64,000 nucleotides of DNA from Cryptomeria japonica. Taxonomy: Eukaryota > Streptophyta > Pinopsida > Cupressales > Cupressaceae. Shown here in pieces: positions 23,803 through 33,600 of the stretch. Made by a program: the position numbers and the translations under genes. Under the pieces are notes generated by a model. That model ran no database searches. It was not told the origin of the DNA and saw nothing but the letters and a program-made list of their open reading frames with translations. The DNA is taken from positions 43,257,017-43,321,016 of the forward strand of contig NC_081411.1 in assembly GCF_030272615.1 (NCBI RefSeq), in the 5' to 3' direction. Each line of letters begins with the position of its first letter. Within the stretch, counting starts at the first letter, position 1.

Positions 23803-26220
23803 GTAAGACAATTAAGACCACTACATTTTTGGTCTCACTAATTTGTTCTAGCTCACTGTCATGGGTATTTGACCCCTGTTGTCTTTGACTAGCTGGGACT
23901 GCTCCTTGATCTTTCTTTTGTTGCAGATCTTGTGTTGGCTATGTTTATCCTTGGTGTCTGATATTACCTTCATATCATGAGGCGGTGATAACACCTTAGC
24001 CCTATACTCTACCGACCATGGCCAACTATCTATGCTTGGGATCAAACCCTTGCATGTGCTATCCCCATTGACTGTTTTGATCCTTGATCATTAATAGCTA
24101 TGGCATCCTTGCTATGCTTTGTAACAATCATCATCATCTCTTTCTTTGCATTGGAGTTTGAAATCACATCATATATTGAGTTGGTTTATATACGTGCCAA
24201 GACTGTCTTTTCTCCATTCTCTTTTGTCCATTCGGTCTGTGATTTGACAATGATATCATAGTATTTGTTATTGAGAGTGCATTTTGACGAGACTGTGGCT
24301 CTTTAGACTATTATACCTGTCTTTCTTAAGTCTGAGACTCCTCCTTTTTACTGTGTTTGGGCTGCTAATTACTGGGTTTAGAAAGAAACCTCATTGTATC
24401 TTTTAGGACGGTGACTGTCCTTTGTGATCTTATGAATGTGGCTTTCAAACTTTCCTCATCTTATACTCACTATTCACTGTCATTGTTATGGATGACTTAT
24501 CAAATTTGGGTTTTGTGCTGCTACAGGAGTATGGTCTGATCCTTTTGATTGATCTCTCTGCCCTTGATGCCATAATGCTTTTTGATAACTGGTACATGCA
24601 AGGAGAGGCTAGTCTGTTCCAATCCTTTTAAGTCTTAGACACATGGTGCTAATGATTACTTCGGTTATCTTGACAGGCCTAATGCTTTGATAATGACTGT
24701 GTATGCCTTCCAAAACTTTGTCATTTAGATTGTATTTCTTGTGCTATGGTCTGCAACATGACTATAAGCTATGGTCTCATGGCACTGATATTGATGATGG
24801 TCTTCACTTGTATAGCTCTATGCCCTAGTGTACAATACCTTTACCTCTGTGACTGTATTTACTATTTAGGCTTTAAGACTTGTTAAAAACTTCCTTGGAA
24901 GGTTCGTACTCCTTTATCAACATTGTTGCACTGACAATGAAATCTCATTGAAACAAAAATCAGGTCTGTCTCATGACCATCACATTCAATCATGAGCCTG
25001 ATCTGTCTTTGACCTTTACCTTCTCTCAAGAGCCTAATCTATCTTTGAACATATCACTTCTCTGTGCTTTCTACAGGTCTTAAGACATTAATGCTTTCAG
25101 GCACTAAGCTTTTCTTGTGCTGTGGACATGACCTCTTTTGACAAATCACTGTATTAGTCTTATTCATCTCCTCTTTACTGATTTTGACAGTGGATGAAAT
25201 CTTTTTGACTGCAACTTTGTGTCTTTCATGCTAGTATCCACTGTGTTCTTTCAAATAGCTATGAATGCTTTCTAAAGATTCCAGGACAAGGAACTTTACA
25301 AAACATAACGCAAATAAAGACTTATTTTTCCTCTCTAATAAAAGTTCAGAGGCTTTATCATCACCATTGAATCCTCTCTTATCACTCTTTTGCATTGAGA
25401 ACTTAACTCTACTCATTTTTCCTTTTTCATAAAAGAAGAAAGCTCGAAACTGAAAGAGAACTTCATGAAGAATAAAGGAACCCTAAGAAACATGGAACTC
25501 TACTTCTCTCCTCTTTGGCTTTCCACGTGGAATGGGCATGTAATATGGAAAGTTAAATTTAGGCATATAACTAATTCCCCCAATGCATTTGATTTAATAC
25601 TCTTTCTTCTTTGAATATATGCAACGTGGGAAGGTAATTTTATTCCTTTTGAACACATGCAAATAAATTGCCTTGCTCTTCTATTTACCATGAAATCATG
25701 AAATCATGAAATATTATAAAAAAATTGATTTTTTAATCACTCATTATCCCACAAAATTTTTCTCAAAGAGGCCTAAGGCTTAATCTAGGCCTATTTTTGT
25801 CCTGAAAACCAAAAATAGGTAACAGTTATATATATTAATTTGTGCTCAAAATGTGAAAATAACTGAAATTAGATGCTTCTCTAGCATACATCTTGACATT
25901 CAAAAGTATTGTTCTTCATGGTTTCTCAAATCTGTCTGTCACAGGGCCTGTGATGAATAAATATACCATTGCTTTGTGAGAAATTGGGACATTTAAAGAA
26001 CTTTTTCGCTCCCAGGTACTTAATGTAGCTTTTAGTGTACAAGAATTAGTACCAGTGTACTTGTATTGAACATGTGGAAATAAGAAGAAAGGCTGAAATC
26101 TTTTTTATTTTTACTTGGACAAATAATATTCTTCCTATTGTAAACATTCTGTTTACGTTTAACAAAATCACTCAACACATTTTCTAGATGTGCGACTGAC
26201 TTACATATGTCTTTTTTTAG
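23803..26220. other. Element interior, repetitive intron-like sequence
   Basis: From about 23,870 to 25,210 the sequence is rich in loosely repeated words (TCTTTGAC, CTTGACT, TGTCTTT), similar in style to 8,510-9,600. The rest is AT-rich. No exon was recognised. Confidence 0.4.
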
Positions 26221-26283
26221 GTAGAGGAAATTTTGAATGAATGGCTGATACACTTTGTGAATATTGATTTACACAATGTGAAG
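26221..26283 (+). pseudogene. Second ARF-GAP (AGD-like) BAR-domain exon, out of order
   Basis: A 63-bp exon (21 codons) lies between a CTTTTTTTAG acceptor and a GTACTG donor. It reads VEEILNEWLIHFVNI and DLHNVK. It matches the BAR-domain block VEHILNDRLLQFANMDLHEVK of plant AGD3-type ARF-GAPs as I recall it. In such genes this block precedes the exons found at 17,478-23,802, but here it lies 2.4 kb downstream of them. It must be a rearranged piece or a second capture. No stop falls within it, but its flanking exons were not found. Confidence 0.7.
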
Positions 26284-27920
26284 GTACTGTTGATTTAACT
26301 GAATAATTTCTATATAGATCAATGTCCATTGTAACTTAACATATGGCTTGAGAAATCTTGCTAAAGCTTTTTCCAATTTATATAATAAAATATATTCGTG
26401 GACAGAATCCATGATATGTTCTATAGCTATTTAGAGATGATACATACTGATAGTGAACATATGGTGTGGTTGAACAATTATGTGAGGCTAGAAATTAGTT
26501 AATAGAGGACTTGAATTTAGTGAACCGAAAGTTTTGTAGTCTGTTTTAAAAAACTTTAAAGATTGCAAGGAAGAGTTATAGAAAATTAATCACATGAAAA
26601 TGATTGACCTAAAGCAGCATTTCTTAACCAAGAAATTTTGCTTTTACAGTTATATTTTAATTTGGGTTATGTACATATCAGTTACTATTCCTAAAGCCTT
26701 AGCTATGAACTATTTGTTTTTGTATGATTACTAGTGACCTAAGAATGCAGATTGAATACAGAAATAGACAACAAATTAAATCTTTCACTTATCTTTTTGT
26801 ATTCCCTCTTTCCCATGTACACAAATAAAAATCATTATATACACCTTGCCAGCTAAAATACAACATTGATGACATTTAATATTATATTAAACTCGACTTA
26901 TAATTCTCTAAATCAATATAAAATATTCAAGCACTTTCCCTTGATCATTTTATTTTTCATCATACACAGTATGCCTTTAAATCTCTTAACCTTTTTTTGT
27001 TCAAGGCATTAATGGAAATATCTGTAATCTGTGATTTGATCTATAACAAATGAACTATAAAATTATAATCTTGATAAGCTTTCTATTGTTTTGAAAATGC
27101 GATTTAGTAATCTCCCCACTTGTATGAAATATTGGTTATTTGTTAACTTGAATTGTGCCTTGATTATCACAATAAAATATTGTTTCTAAATCCTAATTCT
27201 TAAGCTCTTCTATTTCAGCTTTAATCCTAATTTTTCAGGCTCTCCTCACAGAGTCTCAACCATATTGCTTAAACATGCTGCTCCAAAAGTTGAATACTTC
27301 TCTAGTCAATGACAATTACATTACTGTTTTTTTTTTATGTTCCAGATGTATTGGAAAGCGTCAACGAGTATATTGATGATGCTGAAATGATGGATGAAAT
27401 GACTACTAGGAGCTGTTGTGAATTGAAACACCGGCCTGTATGATTTTGATTTGTTTCGAATTGTTTTTCAGGCTTTCTTTATTGAATAATATGCTATAAC
27501 TTACTTCCAAGGCTGGAAGGAGTTGGTTTTAGAATCCATTCTAAGCATTGGATGAAATTTAGTTAGCAAGAGGGCAGTTTGAATTTGTGGACTGATGACT
27601 TACACCTTTTTTGCATTGAACAGGGTCACACTGAAGATTAGAATCAGACCATGTAGGTGCCAATTCAAAAACATAAATGTATTATTCAAAATTTCGGTAC
27701 ATTCTCTTTGTGTTGCTAGAGCTATATAGATATTGTAAGGTTTTGTTTAAGAAACACATAGTTGTTTTATTTTCAAGGAAACGAAAAGTTGATCAATACA
27801 AAAACACAAAATGGCTGGCAATGGTCAACATGTTCTCAACCATTATTTAGACTTAAAACTCATTGCTAAACTAAAGGGTGTTTTGGGACCCAAGATTCTG
27901 AATGATAAAATTATTCTTAA
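26284..27920. other. Element interior with one unidentified exon-like island
   Basis: At about 27,346-27,434, after a TGTTCCAG acceptor-like word, the frame DVLESVNEYIDDAEMMDEMT continues to SCCELKHRPV before a stop. It has exon-like composition, but I could not place it in a family. The remainder is AT-rich. Confidence 0.35.
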
Positions 27921-27991
27921 AGGGTGCTAGCTCAATGGAAGAGTACCTGCTTTACAAGCAGGAGGATGGTGGTTCAATTCCATCGTGCCCT
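27921..27991 (+). tRNA. tRNA-Val(UAC)-like gene, organelle/bacterial type
   Basis: A full 71-base cloverleaf can be drawn. The acceptor stem is 27,921-27,927 with 27,985-27,991 (two G-U pairs). The D stem is GCTC/GAGT. The anticodon stem CCTGC/GCAGG has loop TTTACAA (anticodon TAC), and the T stem GGTGG/CCATC has loop TTCAATT. No intron is present and no CCA is encoded. The D arm and overall sequence look more like organelle tRNAs than nuclear plant tRNA-Val. It sits near the right end of the CACTA element and may be captured organelle-derived DNA. The T loop TTCAATT fits. Whether it is expressed is unknown. Confidence 0.75.
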
Positions 27992-28382
27992 AACATAATC
28001 AATTATATTATAGTTTATATTTAACAATATTAATTTGTCTGAATAGTGAGCTATTTTTTTAAGTTTATTGTTTTATATCATCTAGAGAGAGAGAAAAGTG
28101 GTATTCTCTCTAATGAGAATATTTTTATCGTCTTAAGAAAGACAATAAGTGGGATTAAAGACATATCTGTCTCTATAAAGACTATGTTTTTTATTTTAGT
28201 TATAGTCTCTATAAAGACAAAAATATATGTCTATCAAGAGACAATAATAATGGTGTTTTTTATTGTCTTTATAAAGACAATTTTTTAAGACAATAATTTA
28301 AGACTCTTAAAGATAATATTTAAGACTACGCAAGTTTTATTTTGTCTCAAATTAAGACAATTCACTCAAAAATTGTCCCAAA

Positions 28383-28412
28383 TAGTCTTAAAACCCCCTC
28401 TATGTAGTAGTG
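28383..28412 (-). repeat. Right terminal inverted repeat of the CACTA element
   Basis: The reverse complement starts CACTACTACATAGAGGG. TAT follows on the plus strand at 28,413-28,415. Confidence 0.7.
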
Positions 28413-30340
28413 TATCCGTTATTACAAAATAACTTTCCCCAACTACCAGCAATCAATGTTTAAGCTTTCTTTCATCCACGATTCTCTCTCAGCTGCAGAT
28501 CTTGCAACTTTTATAATATCACAAGGTCTAGAGTTTTGCTCTACTATGTATTTTGGTGGTGTAGATTTCATCTTTTATTATTTAGATAGTTCAAGTTTTG
28601 AATAGTTGAATGTCTAGGGCGTCTAAGGTGATTCCAAAAATCTTAAAGTCAAAATTATAAACTCTGGACCTCCGCTTTGGAGCGCCATCATGGGTGTTCA
28701 CATCGCATTCTATATTGCGTAAAGCTTTCGCCAACCAAATTATCTTACTGAGCACAAACTGTGCTACACGACGGAAATTGTGGGGAATGGCAGGCCGAAA
28801 TGGCCAAAACATACTAAAAGTGACATGCACTGATGTGTTGACACCACCGAAATTATGTGGAAGAGTAGGAAACACGTCCTAATTAAGGTGCCCACTTCCT
28901 TGTTCCTCCAAAAATGATATGTAAGGGATGCCAGCCTTGACACGGCAACATATAACGCGTACGTCGGAATTCTAAGATATTTGTCTTCAACATACATATT
29001 GACAAACTCGGAAGAATATTAGGTATGACCCATTGTGTTTGTTCACGTCTCTTTTTCCACTCAAAGTATTCTGCTGAGCGAAAACCACGCTAATTGGGTG
29101 TAATAACAAGTGAAAGAGCGTGAAAAACCTTCGAAGGAGGACAAAGAGCAGGAAAAGTAAACAAAATGTGATGTCTTTGAGCCTAAAAATAATAAAATGT
29201 CTGATGCTTTGCTTCCTCACTGTAACCTTTGCAGTGTATCAGCTCGTCATTGAAATTGCGCTAATAAAATTCTGATCAGTTAAAAAAATCAGAAATATTA
29301 TCTATATTATATAGAAGTGCTATGGGTGAAGTTAAAAAGATAGAAGTTTCACTAAAATATAAAATAATAAATTTTCATTTATCTTTCTCAAAAAATATTT
29401 AGAAAATAGTATTGATGCTACTTGAAAAGAAGCATCTATAGTAGTTGAAAGCAACTCTATTTTGAAACAATGTTGGGAGACAAATATAAGGTACAAAAAT
29501 AAAATCATCTCTCTTATGATGTCATGTAAATAAAGTATTTAATTACTTTACTTTTTATTCTTAGTTTAAAAATATAATAGTATAAGGTCTCTTAACATTT
29601 CTTTTATTCATAAATGTCTAGAATAGAAAGTATGGTATAATGTTTGCACTGATTTTCAATTTTATTATTGATAGCAATGTAGATACATTTTCTTATGTGT
29701 TTTGTTTATTAATCATATGAAAGAATACTATTAAATATCAAGATGTAACAATAAATCATGTAAAATGTCTATCAAGTTGATTTAGAATAATTTGTAGGAA
29801 AGTATATGAATTTATAAATTTGATTTAAATGGTTATTCCTAATTGACTTTAGATTGATCTTGTGTGATACAAAATTGAATCTAGAAAAGAAAGCTCTGAT
29901 TTTAAAATAAATGAGTGAATGTATGAATAAAGGTGCAAATATAAGCATAATAAATAATGAATATATGAAAATGTGTAAATAAGAATAGAATACATTTAAA
30001 TAAAAAAGTAAATATAAATGATAAAAAAATAAGAATAAATAAAAACTGATAAATAAAATAAAAATATTACTATTTATCAATATATTAAACCATTTTATCA
30101 ACATAAACATTTAAAATTAAATAAAATTAACATAAATATTCTCATTCAACTATTAAAAATTACAATTCGTAGACCTTTTTCTTCTATGAAATTATTATAA
30201 CATCTCTAATTTTCTACAAAACATTATATATTGCAGGAAATCTTTTTGCCTTATTTATCCCAGTCAACACGGCAGCGAAAGGGTTCCAAACGCACTCAAG
30301 TCTCCCAATTATACGTTCGCCTTTAAACGGAACTAATCAT
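28413..30340. other. No gene recognised between the transposon and the resistance gene
   Basis: 28,520-29,290 is mixed sequence with some similar short blocks (GGAAATTGTGGGGAATGGCAGG near 28,780 and GAAATTATGTGGAAGAGTAGG near 28,850). 29,290-30,240 is strongly AT-rich. The open frames here have no motif I recognise. Confidence 0.4.
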
Positions 30341-30359
30341 TTTCGTTCCCTCTTTCCCT

Positions 30360-30622
30360 TTCGATGTTTTGACAAAAGGACTGAACCTTCTCTCACAGGT
30401 GGGCGCTTGACTATTTCAAAGCGTATTCGTGACTCTTCTTTAACTCGTTCTTTCGACATTAACTCGCCTGAATTCGCTTGCACGATGAATTAAATATAAT
30501 TCACTCTGCCCTCCTCTTTTGACATTAACTCGTATTTCTTTCTGCATACTGCAAGCAAATCTGTTTCGCCCTGCTTTTTTTCTGTCCGTCTTTCTTTCAA
30601 CGGGTGATTAACGTTGGAATCA
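30360..30622 (+). promoter_or_regulatory. Probable promoter and leader of the TNL gene
   Basis: Three W-box cores TTGAC lie at 30,369-30,373, 30,407-30,411 and 30,519-30,523. A TATA-like TAAATATAAT lies at 30,491-30,500. The phrase GACATTAACTCG occurs twice (near 30,457 and 30,521). WRKY factors bind W-boxes in defence-gene promoters. Use of these sites here is inference, and no transcription start is known. Confidence 0.4.
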
Positions 30623-33600
30623 ATGGCATCTTCTTCATCATCTCATCGGCAAATTCAGGAATTTAATGTCTCCTCTGGAATAGAACCTGCTGGCAAAAGA
30701 AGAAAGGTTTCTGAATCTACAAAATTGTTCGATGTTTTCATAAATCACAGAGGCCCCGATGTCAAAGAAACTCTGGCTACTCAGCTTTACAACTGTCTTC
30801 AGCAGTTGGGAATACGGGCGTTTCTTGATAAGGAAGAGAAGGAACTTGGAAATTCTTTTCCTTCTACCATCGAGACTGCCATCCGCTCTGCTAAGGTACA
30901 CATAGCCATCTTTTCCAAAAGATATGCAGAGTCACCTTGGTGCCTGGCTGAGCTGGTTCTCATGTTAGACAGCCAGGCCAAAATTATTCCTGTGTTTTAT
31001 GAAGTGAAGCCTAGTGACCTCCGCCACATTGAAAAGGGAGCATACGCTGATGCATTCAAGAAATATGAAGAAAAGGGCAGGTACCTGGAGAAGCACAACC
31101 AGTGGAAAGAAGCTCTTCAGTCACTTTCATTAATAGCTGGGGAAGAATTTGACAGGTAACATTTCTGTGTTTTGGTAGTTGTAATTTGTATAAGTATTTT
31201 GTTCCTTTAAATGAGGTTAACTATTTTCTTATGTAATTTTTCTTTCGTTTTATAAAGATTCAGTGACTGCAAAAACATAATAGTAGCAGTGCAAGAAGAG
31301 GTAAAAAGGAAAACATGTTTTCATGTTGCTGAATATCCAGTGGGGCTTAACAACCTTGTGGAAGATTTTGAAAGGCATTGCCTTGAAGAACTTGTACAAG
31401 ATTTTGAAAACCAGTTTAGACTGAAGACTGTGAAGAATAAGGTTGTGGTAGTTGGCATTTTTGGAATGGGTGGGTCGGGCAAAACAACTCTTGCAAAAGA
31501 ATTGTTTAACCGAAAGATGTCTACTTATTCTAGAGCAAGTTTTCTGTTTGATGTGCGAGAAGCATCTGCGAGAAGCAACTTACCTTATTTGCAACTTAAG
31601 CTTCTCAAAGATCTCTTTGACACACATCATCTGAATTTTACAAGTACGGAAGAAGGAATAAGCTATCTCAAAGATAATCTACAAAGGAGCCCTGGGCATT
31701 TAAGCTTCCTAATTGTTGTCGACGATATCGATCATGTCCAACAGTTAAACGCTCTACTGGTCAGGGATATCTTAAAAAAATCTGGCATAAACAAAGCTCT
31801 GGTCATTGTGACAACCCGGGACGTCGGGGTGCTTGTTACCTCAGGGCTAACTGTTGGTTATAATTTAAAAGGAATGGATAAAAACCACGGGAGGAAACTC
31901 TTCTGTTGGCATGCCTTTGGCCAATCCCATCCATGTACCGGGCACGAGTCAGTGGTTAATGAATTCGTAGACGTGTGTGGAGGGTTACCTCTGTCTCTCC
32001 AGGTTCTCGGCCGACATGTCCATGGTAGAGCTCACAGTTATTGGAGGTCACAATTGATTAAAGCTAGAATGATGCTGCCTCGAGATGTAAAGCAAAGATT
32101 GAAAATAAGCTTTGAGGCATTGGATGATGAACAAAAACAGGTTTTCATGGATATTGCCTGTTTTTTTGTGGGCAGATCTAAGGGTACAGCCGAAAGAGTA
32201 TGGGAGGCATCAGGGTGGAATGCTCAACATGCACTGGAGACACTCAAAGATAAATGCCTTGTGGAAGAAATCAACGAGATTCGGGGAGATGTAATTTTAT
32301 TGAGAATGCATGACCACCTGAGGGACTTGGGAAGAGAAATGGCACTTGAGCTCAGCCCTCCCCAACGCCTGTGGCGTCCTCAAGATCTGAAATCTTCGGT
32401 ATGTCTGTTATCCTCTCAAATTTCTTCTTAATACTGTAATATTACAAATCTTAACTTGTGACTAGCTATATCAATGGAAAATTGAGATTCTTCTGTGTCT
32501 GCAGGCTTTAATGGGTTTCAAAAATGTCCTCACCCAAACCAATATGAGGTGTTTCCACTCCATTTTTGACAAGTCCATTGGTTCTCAAGTTACATTCTTT
32601 TTAGGCCAATCACATAATTGTGTTGAGACGTCAGCTTCCTTGCTATGGCTCAAGCTCGAGGGGAATTCCACGGAACAATCAAGTATTCCTTCATGGATTC
32701 CTCTTCAAAATTTGCATCATCTAGAAATCCACTCTGGACAGCTCAACACGTTGCGGGAGAATAACATAGAGGTATTTTGATATTCTATGTAAGAAATTAA
32801 ATTCCCTTAAAACTGTATTGTGGAATTCCTTATGTTATGGTTGCCTCTGAACTATTTTTTTAAATCATTGAAGTCTTTACACAAATTTTATCTTGAATTT
32901 CAGGCACCTTCCCGCTTGAAAGAGCTGCTGATTTATGAAAACTCTTTGAAAGAGTTTCCAGATTTATCAGGAATTTCAGATAGTTTAGAAAATGGATTCT
33001 TAGAAAGCCTTGAAAAGCTAGTGATTAGCGGTGAATATTTTGTATCCAAGATATTAATTAGTGGAATTCACTATCCCAGCCTTGACTCGATCACACTTGA
33101 ATATATGGGAAATCTTATGGAAGTGAATTTAAGAAGTGTAAAGACCTTAAAATCACTTGCTATTGTATATTGTGATAAACTCACAAGATTGACAGGAACA
33201 TCTCATCTTACAAATCTTGTCCTATTAAGGATTACTCAATGTCCAGACCTTGAGGAGCTAAGGCTTGCTCATCCGAGCTGTCTTGAAAGGATCACAATTG
33301 GTTATTGTACAAAGTTGAGAAGTGTGTTAGGAATATCTGATCTTTTGAAGCTTGTAGAACTGGATATTTATTATTGTGAGAAGCTAAAGTTTGATCACTT
33401 GAGTCTTTCTGGTATGAAATGTCTCGAGAGGATGACATTTGATAAATATGTAAAGGTGAAATATTTTGAATTGGATAGCTGTCAAAATTTGAAAACAATA
33501 CAGTTTGGTTGTGAAGAGCTTGTAGGACTAAGCATTCGGACCTGTCCGGAGCTTGAGCGGTTGCCAATTTTTAGAGGCCCAAGTTGCCTGGAGAAGATTA

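Larger units (their letters stand above)
9620..28412. mobile_element. Giant CACTA (En/Spm-type) DNA transposon carrying host gene fragments
   Basis: The left end reads CACTACTAGAGAAGAAGG. The right end, on the minus strand, reads CACTACTACATAGAGGGGG. Both continue to a shared TTTAAGAC word. The element is flanked on both sides by TAT (9,617-9,619 and 28,413-28,415), the 3-bp target duplication expected for CACTA elements. Subterminal AAGACAAT/GTCTTAA words repeat densely at the right end (about ten copies in 28,120-28,412) and several times at the left (9,640-9,770). The length is about 18.8 kb, or about 13 kb without the nested Copia. No transposase was recognised, so it is probably non-autonomous. 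Inside lie exons of an MAGL-like lipase, ADH, cullin-1 and an ARF-GAP. CACTA elements are known to capture genes (for example the Tpn1 family). The reading depends on the two ends belonging together. Confidence 0.7.

Noticed and set aside
29300-29330. Helitron-like start (TCTATATTATATAGAAG)
   Set aside because: The word resembles some Helitron 5' ends, but no matching CTRR end with a preceding hairpin was found. AT-rich DNA gives such words by chance.
30614-30622. Earlier start for the TNL protein at 30,614
   Set aside because: The codon is TTG, not ATG. The first in-frame ATG, at 30,623, gives the normal short N-terminus before the TIR domain.
31463-31484. miR482/2118-like target in the P-loop coding sequence
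   Set aside because: The P-loop is the known target region in other resistance genes. Here I count about seven mismatches to the conifer miR482 complement as I recall it, which is too many to claim.
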